64,000 nt of DNA from Bacillota bacterium (GTDB taxonomy: Bacteria > Bacillota > Clostridia > Acetivibrionales > JANLFN01): positions 62,001-126,000 of the forward strand of contig JAEZTC010000016.1 in NCBI GenBank assembly GCA_023421675.1, given 5' to 3'. The first letter of the stretch is position 1, and every line of letters starts with the position of its first letter. Under the pieces are notes generated by a model. It ran no database searches, was not told the origin of the DNA, and was given only the letters and a program-made list of their open reading frames with translations. This document shows, piece after piece, positions 34,672-42,446 of this stretch. Both the position numbers and the translations under genes were made by a program.

Positions 34672-35745
34672 TTGTCCGGTAAGTATATTGGAATAGATAT
34701 AGGAACTTCTTATGTAAAAACAGCGGGTATTGAAATACACGGAAAAAAACTGTTTCTTAATGCTCCATCCTTATTCAGGTCACCTTTGTACCTGATTGAA
34801 AACGGACGTATTTCCGACGCAGAGGAACTGCGCCATATTATTGTAAGTGGAGCACAAAAAGCAGGTATAAAAAAAGCAAAATCAATTATTGTATTAAATG
34901 ATTCAATGGTAATTACAAGAGAAATAGTATTACCTATGGTTAAAAATAAAGAGATGGACCAGATGGTAAAGCTTGAAGTTCAAAGCTATTTGCCGGGTGA
35001 TATCAGTGAATATACTGTCAGGTACAGGATACTTTCCCAAAACAGCACTGATAAAAGCAGATATGCTATTGTAACATGTGTAAAAACACAATTGGTAAAT
35101 GACATATATGAATTATTTAAAAAAACAGGCTTTACTCCGGTGCTGATTGATACACCAGTTAACAGCCTTATTAAGTATACAAAGAGGCATATGGAGGGTG
35201 AAGTATTACAGCAGAATAAAAAAACAATCCTACTTAATTTGGGAGCATCTTCTATAGATATGGTTGTGTTTCAGGGGAAAGTACCGGTTTCACAGCAGGT
35301 AATAAACTTCAATTCACAAAGAATTGATGTAATAATATCCAACACATTCAATATAGACAGACTTGAGGCTGAACAATATAAAATAAGGTATGGACTTGAT
35401 TCGCTGTATAATTCTGATGCAAGCGAAATGTCCAGAACGATCGGATCAATGATAAATAACCAGTTGGATACAATGATGGGTGATTTGTACCGTAGGATTC
35501 ATGAACATATAACAGGTTCTACCGATAACCCTGTTAATGAGATTATACTGACGGGAGGTCTGTCGGGTATTATTGGCTTCGAAAAGTATCTATCACAAGC
35601 ATTTTCTATACCTTGCCATATTATGGAAACCGAAAAATGTATTCAGGTAAAAACAAAGAAGCCCGGAACTGATTATAAAGACTTGGATAAAGGAAGCTTA
35701 AGGTTGTTTACAGGGGTTGCCGGAGCGGCCTTCAGGGGTGAGTGA
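34672..35745 (+). CDS. pilM: Pilus assembly protein PilM
   Basis: A 357-residue actin-like ATPase-fold protein with phosphate loop IGIDIGTSYVKTAGIE (residues 6-21) and second phosphate region NLGASSIDMVVF, ending GVAGAAFRGE. PilM sits on the cytoplasmic face and binds the N-terminus of PilN to connect the PilB/PilC motor with the PilNO ring. TTG start after GGGGGATATGAA. The stop overlaps the pilN start region. Confidence 0.92.
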   Translation: MSGKYIGIDIGTSYVKTAGIEIHGKKLFLNAPSLFRSPLYLIENGRISDAEELRHIIVSGAQKAGIKKAKSIIVLNDSMVITREIVLPMVKNKEMDQMVKLEVQSYLPGDISEYTVRYRILSQNSTDKSRYAIVTCVKTQLVNDIYELFKKTGFTPVLIDTPVNSLIKYTKRHMEGEVLQQNKKTILLNLGASSIDMVVFQGKVPVSQQVINFNSQRIDVIISNTFNIDRLEAEQYKIRYGLDSLYNSDASEMSRTIGSMINNQLDTMMGDLYRRIHEHITGSTDNPVNEIILTGGLSGIIGFEKYLSQAFSIPCHIMETEKCIQVKTKKPGTDYKDLDKGSLRLFTGVAGAAFRGE

Positions 35746-35747
35746 AT

Positions 35748-36278
35748 ATGAAAGAATTTAATCTAATACCAGATAAAATACTATACAGAAAACAAAGATA
35801 TTTTAGAAATTTTCTGAAAACAGTTCTTATAATTGCTGCAGTTGCGGTTATTGGAGCGGCTTTAGCATTCCAACCTTACCAAAGGATGGAGCTTCAAAAA
35901 AAGGTGGATGCCATCAAATCTACTGTTGATACAAGTGTTATAAAGAAACTTGAAGCTGCAGATCAGGCGTATGCACAAAAAATCAAAGAGGTTAAAGAGC
36001 TGGATTCTGCAATTTTAAAGGTACCCAAGGTAAAAATAAGTACAACAGCCCTTTTTGACAGGGTAACAGCAATGTTACCCTCTTCAATATCTGCAGAAGG
36101 GATGGAGATGAAAGCTGCTGATAATACTCTTTTGCTGAATCTTAAGGGAGATAATCAGGCGGATATTGTTTTACTCCTTAAGCGGCTGCATGATGACGTG
36201 CTGTTTTCAGGAGTAGCTGTTGGAAAGTTGGAGGGTAAGGATAATACAAAGTTTGTTGTTGAAATAAGACTAAAATAA
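35748..36278 (+). CDS. pilN: Pilus assembly protein PilN
   Basis: A 176-residue bitopic protein. It starts with the PilM-binding consensus MKEFNLIPDKI (INLLP-type motif as FNLIP), then a membrane helix (about 23-42), a coiled coil (QKKVDAIKSTV...KEVKELDSAI) and a ferredoxin-like domain. ATG 35748 follows GGGGTGA and overlaps the pilM end closely, as expected for a complex made in fixed ratio. Confidence 0.9.
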   Translation: MKEFNLIPDKILYRKQRYFRNFLKTVLIIAAVAVIGAALAFQPYQRMELQKKVDAIKSTVDTSVIKKLEAADQAYAQKIKEVKELDSAILKVPKVKISTTALFDRVTAMLPSSISAEGMEMKAADNTLLLNLKGDNQADIVLLLKRLHDDVLFSGVAVGKLEGKDNTKFVVEIRLK

Positions 36279-36308
36279 TAATTTATTCAGTTTGAATAGA
36301 GGCATCAT

Positions 36309-37241
36309 ATGAAAATAACCAGACGAGAAAAAATTTTAATGATAGCTGTAGCTTCTGTAATAGCTGTTGTACTATATGGATGGCTTGTGTTTTTGCCTGA
36401 AAGCCATACAATATCAAGCCTTGATGCTGAGTACAACACCTATGTTGTGGATAAAGTCAGAGTAAAAAACAGCAGTGCTTATTTAAAAAATATGAATCTA
36501 AAACTTGAAGAAATTCAGAAACAGCTTATTGCTAAGAGTAAGGCAATTTCTCAGCCAATAAGGGTTCCCGACATATTGTCTGATTTTTATTCTACTGCGT
36601 CTGAAGAAAAACTGGAAATCGGTGCTATAGAATTAAGCGATAATGCTGCAGTAAAGGGTGATGGTATAATTATTCAGAACGATAACACAGAAAAGGGGCA
36701 AAGTGCAGCGGATCAAGAAAAGAAGCAGCAGAATACTGATAAGCTGAAAGTTCTTACAGCAAAGCTTAATTTAAAGGGTTCATATAATGGAGTCATGAAT
36801 TTTATCAGGCATTACGAGTTGAATTCCAGACTTTTTATTGTTGAAAGTATAAAAATATCAGGAAACAAAGGTGGCTGCACATCGGAGGTAACATTTAAAA
36901 CCTATTCGATAGTTACCGACAGCAGCAGTTTTCTTTATTCTACAGGCAGCACTGGTATCCCTAAGGATCCGTTTACAGGAATACCTGAACCAGAAAAAAA
37001 AGTGCAGGATTCAACAACACTGCCCGGAATACTTCTTCCGGGGACAAAATTACCTGATGGGACTACCATACCTGGAATGCTTTATCCATATTATCCGGGA
37101 ATGAACCTGCCAGGAACAATAATACCAGGAACAACCGTCCCTAATCAGAATAATGACGGTAACAATACTAATCAGAATACAACAGTGCAGGGAGCAACAA
37201 CCGGGGATTCTGAAATAAATCAGAATTCACCAAAGAACTAG
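36309..37241 (+). CDS. pilO: Pilus assembly protein PilO with proline/threonine-rich tail
   Basis: A 310-residue PilO-like protein: cytoplasmic tip TRREKI, membrane helix (10-29), coiled coil and a ferredoxin-like domain (LNLKGSYNGVMNFIRHYELNSRLFIVESI). It is about 100 residues longer than usual because of a C-terminal Pro/Gly/Thr/Asn-rich tail (LPGILLPGTKLPDGTTIPGM... then NQNNDGNNTNQN), which may cross or touch the thick peptidoglycan. Last gene of the operon, with a strong terminator 17 bases later. Confidence 0.85.
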   Translation: MKITRREKILMIAVASVIAVVLYGWLVFLPESHTISSLDAEYNTYVVDKVRVKNSSAYLKNMNLKLEEIQKQLIAKSKAISQPIRVPDILSDFYSTASEEKLEIGAIELSDNAAVKGDGIIIQNDNTEKGQSAADQEKKQQNTDKLKVLTAKLNLKGSYNGVMNFIRHYELNSRLFIVESIKISGNKGGCTSEVTFKTYSIVTDSSSFLYSTGSTGIPKDPFTGIPEPEKKVQDSTTLPGILLPGTKLPDGTTIPGMLYPYYPGMNLPGTIIPGTTVPNQNNDGNNTNQNTTVQGATTGDSEINQNSPKN

Positions 37242-37257
37242 ATACTATAGAAGTAAA

Positions 37258-37289
37258 AGACAGATGATTAAATTCATCTGTCTTTTTTT
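37258..37289 (+). terminator. Terminator of the pilus operon
   Basis: Perfect 10-bp stem AGACAGATGA/TCATCTGTCT with a 6-nt loop followed by seven T. Confidence 0.92.
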
Positions 37290-37302
37290 GAAAAAATAAA
37301 TA

Positions 37303-37365
37303 TTGACAATTTAGTTTGAATTTATTATATTAAGTTTATAGGAATACTAGGAAATTATTGAGACA
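37303..37365 (+). promoter_or_regulatory. metY promoter with possible Rrf2/CymR-like site
   Basis: TTGACA (37303-37308), 17-bp spacer, TATATT (37326-37331). Just downstream lies GGAATACTAGGAAATTAT, which resembles half-sites bound by Rrf2-family cysteine regulators (CymR) in Clostridia. The promoter is clear. The operator is a suggestion only. Confidence 0.65.
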
Positions 37366-37413
37366 TATAGTAAAAATATAAATAAATTATTTTATTGTAA
37401 AGGAGATTTCATT

Positions 37414-38703
37414 ATGAGTGAAAGAAAATTAAAATTTGATACACTGCAGGTTCATGCGGGCCAGAAGCCGGACCCTACAACAGGTTCAAGAGCAGTTCCG
37501 ATTTATCAGACAACATCCTATGTGTTTGAAAATTCACAGCATGCGGCAGATCTTTTTGCATTAAAAAGGCCTGGAAACATTTACACAAGAATAATGAACC
37601 CGACAAATGATGTGTTTGAACAGAGAGTAGCAGCACTTGAAGGCGGTATAGGAGCGCTTGCTGTTGCATCAGGTTCTGCAGCGATTACTTATTCCATACT
37701 TAATATTGCCGGAGCAGGTGACGAAATTGTTGCCGCAAGCACTCTTTACGGCGGAACATACAATCTTTTTTCAACAACTCTTCCAAGGCTGGGTATTAAA
37801 ACAGCATTTGTAAACCCTGATGATACCCGGAATTTTCAAAATGCGGTTAATTCCAAAACAAAAGCCATATATATTGAATCAATAGGTAACCCGGGAACAA
37901 ATTTGGTAGATATTGAAGCAGTGGCCAAAATAGCTCATGACAATGGTATACCTCTGATTATTGATAACACCTTCGGTACACCTTACCTGATAAGGCCAAT
38001 TGAATTCGGTGCTGACATTGTTGTGCATTCAGCAACAAAATTCATTGGCGGACATGGAACCTCAATTGGTGGTGTAATAGTTGATTCGGGTAAATTTGAT
38101 TGGGCAGCTTCAGGAAAGTTCCCAACATTTACAGAACCGGATACCAGTTATCATGGTTTGCGATATGCTCAGGATGTTGGAGCAGCAGCGTTTATTACCA
38201 AAGCGAGGGTACAGCTTCTAAGAGATACCGGAGCAGCACTTGCACCGCTCAATTCATTCCTGTTCCTCCAAGGTTTGGAAACCCTTTCTCTTAGGGTTGA
38301 AAGACATGTATCCAATGCGAAAAAGATTGCCGAGTTCCTGAGTAATCATCCACAGGTTTCATGGGTTAATTATCCAAGTCTCAAAGGAAATAAATACTAT
38401 GATCTTGCAAGCAAGTACTTCCCGAAGGGCGCGGGTTCAATATTTACATTCGGAATAAAAGGTGGAGCTGAAGCTGGAAAGAAATTCAGTGACAGTCTTG
38501 AAATATTCTCACTCCTGGCAAATGTTGCCGATGTAAAATCATTGGTTATACACCCCGCAAGTACAACTCACTCACAGCTTTCTGAAGAGGAATTGATTGC
38601 ATCAGGTGCGGCTCCTGAACTTGTAAGACTTTCAATAGGTATCGAAGATGTTGAAGACCTTATCTATGATATAGACCAGGCTCTCAAAAAAGCTGCACAA
38701 TAA
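37414..38703 (+). CDS. metY: O-acetylhomoserine sulfhydrylase
   Basis: A PLP enzyme of the Cys/Met metabolism family, 429 residues, which makes homocysteine from O-acetylhomoserine and sulfide. Seen: family opening TLQVHAGQKPDPTTGSRAVP, ASGSAA (85-90), and the PLP lysine K209 in VVHSATKFIGGHG. Length and the sequence NPGTNLVDIEAV favour MetY over cystathionine synthases. With cysK next door it forms a sulfide-assimilation pair, and homocysteine links it to ahcY at 19 kb. RBS AAAGGAG; preceded by a sigma-A promoter. Confidence 0.95.
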   Translation: MSERKLKFDTLQVHAGQKPDPTTGSRAVPIYQTTSYVFENSQHAADLFALKRPGNIYTRIMNPTNDVFEQRVAALEGGIGALAVASGSAAITYSILNIAGAGDEIVAASTLYGGTYNLFSTTLPRLGIKTAFVNPDDTRNFQNAVNSKTKAIYIESIGNPGTNLVDIEAVAKIAHDNGIPLIIDNTFGTPYLIRPIEFGADIVVHSATKFIGGHGTSIGGVIVDSGKFDWAASGKFPTFTEPDTSYHGLRYAQDVGAAAFITKARVQLLRDTGAALAPLNSFLFLQGLETLSLRVERHVSNAKKIAEFLSNHPQVSWVNYPSLKGNKYYDLASKYFPKGAGSIFTFGIKGGAEAGKKFSDSLEIFSLLANVADVKSLVIHPASTTHSQLSEEELIASGAAPELVRLSIGIEDVEDLIYDIDQALKKAAQ

Positions 38704-38824
38704 TTATTCTGCGGAATTTATTTAGTAAGTTGCAATATTATTTTGAAAGGGATAAAATCATTGTTGAAATCAATTAACAAAGATTTATCCCTTTATATTT
38801 TTGATTTTATTTAGGAGGAATAGT

Positions 38825-39754
38825 ATGTCCAAAATTGCTGAAAATCTTACAGATCTTATAGGAAATACACCATTATTAAGGTTATCGAATTACAGCCGCT
38901 TAAAGGATATAAGTACACCTATAATTGCAAAACTTGAATACTTCAACCCTGCCGGAAGTGTAAAAGACAGGATAGGTTTTGCAATGATTAAAGATGCAGA
39001 GGAAAAAGGCCTTATTAAAGAAGGTTCTGTCATAATTGAGCCTACCAGTGGAAATACAGGTGTTGGACTTGCCTTTGTATGTGCTGCAAGGGGCTACAAG
39101 CTTATACTTACAATGCTTGATACGGTCAGTATAGAAAGAAGAGCTCTTTTAAAGGCACTGGGTGCAGAGGTAGTTCTTACTCCAGGTTCTGAAGGAATGA
39201 CGGGAGCTATAAACAAAGCTAAGGAAATTGCACAATCCATACCAGGTTCTTATATACCACAACAGTTTGAAAATCCGGCAAACCCTGATATACATAGAAT
39301 AACAACGGCAGAAGAAATATGGCGTGATACTGATGGGAAGGTAGATATTTTTGTTGCCGGAGTAGGAACAGGCGGTACAATTACAGGAACGGGAGAGGGG
39401 TTAAAGCAAAAGAATCCTAAAATTAAAATAGTTGCAGTTGAACCTCAGGATTCACCTGTATTATCTGGGGGAAGACCAGGCCTTAACAGGATACAGGGAC
39501 TTGGAGCAGGTTTTATACCCGCTGTACTGAATATGAAAATACTTGATGAAATAATCCCGGTTAGGACCGAAGATGCTTATGAAACAGCAAGGGCACTTTC
39601 AAAAACTGAAGGGCTTCTTGTAGGAATTTCTTCAGGTGCTGCAGTATATGCTGCCACAAAAATCGCAAAGAAGGCTGAGAACAGGGATAAAACTGTAGTA
39701 GTGCTTCTTCCTGACACAGGGGAAAGATACCTCTCAACACCATTGTTTGAATAA
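38825..39754 (+). CDS. cysK: Cysteine synthase
   Basis: A 309-residue O-acetylserine sulfhydrylase: PLP lysine K47 in NPAGSVKDRIG, substrate loop PTSGNTGVGLA (70-80), phosphate cup GVGTGGTITG (about 177-186) and C-terminal SSGAAVYAA. The ATG at 38825 follows AGGAGG; an upstream in-frame ATG does not. It follows metY by 121 bp; a stretch of T-rich sequence between them may be a weak terminator. Makes cysteine from O-acetylserine and sulfide. Confidence 0.96.
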   Translation: MSKIAENLTDLIGNTPLLRLSNYSRLKDISTPIIAKLEYFNPAGSVKDRIGFAMIKDAEEKGLIKEGSVIIEPTSGNTGVGLAFVCAARGYKLILTMLDTVSIERRALLKALGAEVVLTPGSEGMTGAINKAKEIAQSIPGSYIPQQFENPANPDIHRITTAEEIWRDTDGKVDIFVAGVGTGGTITGTGEGLKQKNPKIKIVAVEPQDSPVLSGGRPGLNRIQGLGAGFIPAVLNMKILDEIIPVRTEDAYETARALSKTEGLLVGISSGAAVYAATKIAKKAENRDKTVVVLLPDTGERYLSTPLFE

Positions 39755-39767
39755 TTAATACTCAAAA

Positions 39768-39808
39768 AAAACCCGCTATTTGTTCTATAGGATGCAATAG
39801 CGGGTTTT
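39768..39808. terminator. Bidirectional terminator
   Basis: 13-bp perfect stem AAAACCCGCTATT/AATAGCGGGTTTT with a 15-nt loop, between cysK and the convergent small gene. Confidence 0.9.
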
Positions 39809-39996
39809 CAGCATTTTACGTCAAAGGTGCTTAATTCATTTTTAAATTCGTTGGTATCTTTTCTGACTAATCTTTTACTTTTTTTAAAGTAGGCATATCT
39901 TTTCTGCCGCTTGTCAATCAACGCTCCCTGCACATTTTTGCTTGCTTCAACAACCAATAAACTATTCTGCTTGAAACCTTCCATACCGATTGACAT
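39808..39996 (-). CDS. Unrecognised small basic protein
   Basis: A 62-residue protein (MSIGMEGFKQNSLLVVEASKNVQGALIDKRQKRYAYFKKSKRL...), rich in Lys and Arg in the second half. No family recognised. The start at 39996 has GGAGGTG six bases upstream, one of the best ribosome sites in the window, supporting it as real and well expressed; small basic spore or nucleic-acid-binding proteins look like this, but that is a guess. Confidence 0.6.
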   Translation of the reverse strand: MSIGMEGFKQNSLLVVEASKNVQGALIDKRQKRYAYFKKSKRLVRKDTNEFKNELSTFDVKC

Positions 39997-40157
39997 ATAC
40001 ATCACCTCCATGTGATTGAACCCTTAAAAAGGGATTTGTCAAAGGCCGAGGTTGTTATTGCTTCTACTATATATATCGGATTTTTTTACATTAATTATAA
40101 CTGCATTACATGTCTGGTATAATTACAAATAAGCAATAAAAAAATATCAGGAGATGG

Positions 40158-41165
40158 ATGTTAATGAAACCTATAATCGGAATACCTATTGGTGATGCTG
40201 CTGGCATCGGACCTGAAATATCAATAAAGGCCTTAATGAATTCTGACCTAAAAACACTTTGCAGGCCTGTTTTAATTGGGAACATTGATGTTCTTCAGAA
40301 TATAAAACGTAAATTTAAGCTTGGAGTGGATTTTAATAGTATTGATGACCCTCAAAAGGGTTGCTATGAAGATGGGATAATAGATTTGATTAATTTGGAC
40401 AACATAGAAGCAGGAAAGATTGAATATGGCAAAATTCAGTCTGAGGCTGGAAAAGCTGCTTATGAATATATTAAAAGATCTATAGAGCTTGCAATGGATA
40501 AAAAAATTGATGCTGTTGCAACTACACCAATTAACAAGGAAGCTATAAAAGCCGCAAAAGTGGATTTTATCGGACATACAGAAATGTATGCTGCTTTAAC
40601 GGGGACGGATGATCCTCTTACAATGTTTCAGGTTCGTTGCATGCGTATATTCTTTTTAACCAGGCATGTTTCACTTAGAGGTGCTTGTGACCTGATTAAA
40701 AAGGAAAGAGTTCTCCGGTATATACACAAATGCAATACTGCATTGAAAATGTTGGGTGTAGGAGAAGGAAGTATAGCTGTAGCTGGGTTGAATCCGCACA
40801 ATGGAGAACATGGGCTTTTTGGTACAGAAGAGATGGATGAAATAATACCCGCTGTTGAAGCCGCCAGAAAAGATGGTGTCAATGTTATCGGACCGGTACC
40901 GGCAGATTCTGTTTTCGCGCAGGCACTTAAGGGCAGGTTCAGCGCAGTTTTGTCTTTATACCATGATCAGGGACATATTGCCGCAAAGACGGTTGATTTT
41001 GAAAAAACAATTTCTATGACTGTAGGAATGCCTTTTATGCGTACTTCAGTGGATCACGGAACAGCATTTGATATTGCAGGTAAAGGTATTGCAAACCCGG
41101 TCAGTATGGAAGAGGCTATAAGGCTTGCAGCAGAATATGCTCTGAAATATAAACAGATATTATAA
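40158..41165 (+). CDS. pdxA: 4-hydroxythreonine-4-phosphate dehydrogenase family (PdxA or PdxA2)
   Basis: A 335-residue NAD-dependent metal enzyme. Seen: N-terminal KPIIGIPIGDAAGIGPEI, TTPINKEAI, GHTEMYAAL (metal His), and YHDQGHIAAKTVDF near the end. PdxA acts in pyridoxal-phosphate synthesis; the paralogue PdxA2 oxidises 4-phospho-D-threonate or -erythronate in sugar-acid catabolism. No pdxJ or DUF1537 kinase gene lies nearby, so the role is open. Two ATGs (40158, 40164) follow AGGAG; the second gives the usual start MKPII. Followed 16 bp later by the split exporter genes. Confidence 0.88.
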   Translation: MLMKPIIGIPIGDAAGIGPEISIKALMNSDLKTLCRPVLIGNIDVLQNIKRKFKLGVDFNSIDDPQKGCYEDGIIDLINLDNIEAGKIEYGKIQSEAGKAAYEYIKRSIELAMDKKIDAVATTPINKEAIKAAKVDFIGHTEMYAALTGTDDPLTMFQVRCMRIFFLTRHVSLRGACDLIKKERVLRYIHKCNTALKMLGVGEGSIAVAGLNPHNGEHGLFGTEEMDEIIPAVEAARKDGVNVIGPVPADSVFAQALKGRFSAVLSLYHDQGHIAAKTVDFEKTISMTVGMPFMRTSVDHGTAFDIAGKGIANPVSMEEAIRLAAEYALKYKQIL

Positions 41166-41180
41166 GTTGGCGGGAAGTAA

Positions 41181-41930
41181 ATGGATGTTATGCAGTTATC
41201 AAAAATTGCCCTGCGGGCTGGAGAAATCCTCCTTGTAAGCGGGGCGGAGATATACAGGGTGGAAGATACAGTCAGGCGGATTTGTAAAAGCTATAAGGTT
41301 GAGTCTGACTGCTTTGTAATGCCTTCGGGAATATTTTTGACCTTGTACGGGCCTGGTAATGAACCAGTTACACTTATCAGACGGGTAAGGATAAGAACTC
41401 TTGATTTGGGACGTATTGAGATGATTAATTCGTTCTCCCGAAGGGTTAAACAAAAACAGCTTTCGTTCGAGGAGGCTTCTGAAGAACTCAATAATGTCAT
41501 TAAATCAAAAAGATATGGATATTTAAAGAGGCTTGCTGCGGCAACTGTTACAGCACTGGTTTTTACTTTGCTGTTTAAAGGAACAGCCTGGGATGCTTTG
41601 GCAGCGGCTTTAATAGGAATAATAATCTATATAATCAATGAGCAAATTATTAAAACAGGAGTTTTTCAATATTTTGATTTCTTTGTTTCAGGTTTGATTG
41701 CCGGGGCGGGAAGTCTTTTAGCTACACACACTTTTCAAGGACTTAATGTGTATAAAATAATTATTGGAGCGATAATGATTCTTGTTCCTGGTGTTGCCAT
41801 AACTAATGCAATAAAAGATGCATTAAATGGGGACATTGCTTCGAGTACCCTTAGAATGGCGGAAGCCATATTTATAGCAGTCGCAATCGGAGCAGGGGTG
41901 AGTACGGCTTTATATCTGGGTTTGAGGTAG
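41181..41930 (+). CDS. Threonine/serine exporter, ThrE N-terminal half (DUF1212)
   Basis: A 249-residue protein of the ThrE/YjjP family: soluble N-terminal part with the family mark SGAEIYRVEDTVRRICK (19-35) and five hydrophobic segments from about 115. In this split form it pairs with the small YjjB-like protein encoded next to form one exporter; E. coli YjjPB exports succinate and ThrE exports threonine. Substrate here unknown. RBS GGCGGGAAG; 16 bp between neighbours on both sides. Confidence 0.85.
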   Translation: MDVMQLSKIALRAGEILLVSGAEIYRVEDTVRRICKSYKVESDCFVMPSGIFLTLYGPGNEPVTLIRRVRIRTLDLGRIEMINSFSRRVKQKQLSFEEASEELNNVIKSKRYGYLKRLAAATVTALVFTLLFKGTAWDALAAALIGIIIYIINEQIIKTGVFQYFDFFVSGLIAGAGSLLATHTFQGLNVYKIIIGAIMILVPGVAITNAIKDALNGDIASSTLRMAEAIFIAVAIGAGVSTALYLGLR

Positions 41931-41946
41931 AAAGAGGAATTCTTTT

Positions 41947-42402
41947 ATGAAGGGACTTTTATACTCATTTATAGGAAGCTTGAGTGCTGGAATTCTGTTT
42001 AATGCAAAGAAGGACAAATTGATATGGATAGGATTATCGGGTGCTGTAGGATGGCTGGTGTACTATCTTTTATACAGCAGCAGAATATCTTTGGTTTTTG
42101 CGACATTCGCCGGTGCAGTTGCAGTGGGTATATACAGTGAGGCAGCAGCGATTATTTTAAAATCACCTGCAACTATTTTTTCTATTCCGGGAATTTTTCC
42201 TTTAGTACCTGGGATTGCAGCATATACTACAGTTCAGTATATTGCAGAGAATAAGCTTGCAAACGCAGCAAATGAAGCGATTACAACTGCTGCCAGTGCA
42301 GGTGCTATTGCTTTCGGTATAATGGTTGTATATGCTGTTTTCAGGTATTCATCCCGAATAAGAAAATTAAGAAGCCGCTTTAATAAGCTAAAAAAGCTCT
42401 GA
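41947..42402 (+). CDS. Threonine/serine exporter, ThrE C-terminal half (YjjB/DUF3815)
   Basis: A 151-residue protein with four to five hydrophobic segments and the family stretch IFSIPGIFPLVPGIAAY near residue 79. Partner of the preceding gene. Its stop codon lies within the left arm of the terminator. RBS AAAGAGG. Confidence 0.85.
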   Translation: MKGLLYSFIGSLSAGILFNAKKDKLIWIGLSGAVGWLVYYLLYSSRISLVFATFAGAVAVGIYSEAAAIILKSPATIFSIPGIFPLVPGIAAYTTVQYIAENKLANAANEAITTAASAGAIAFGIMVVYAVFRYSSRIRKLRSRFNKLKKL

Positions 42403-42415
42403 TGTGCTCAGAGCT
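42395..42415 (+). terminator. Terminator of the pdxA-exporter unit
   Basis: AGCTCTGA/TCAGAGCT stem, 5-nt loop, preceded by AAAAA and followed by ATTTTC. Modest T-run. Confidence 0.65.
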
Positions 42416-42446
42416 ATTTTCAAATATTACTTGTATGCAGCATGTA

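Noticed and set aside
37290..37413. SAM (S-box) riboswitch upstream of metY
   Set aside because: The gap is too short after the promoter and lacks the conserved S-box core; a protein operator is more likely.
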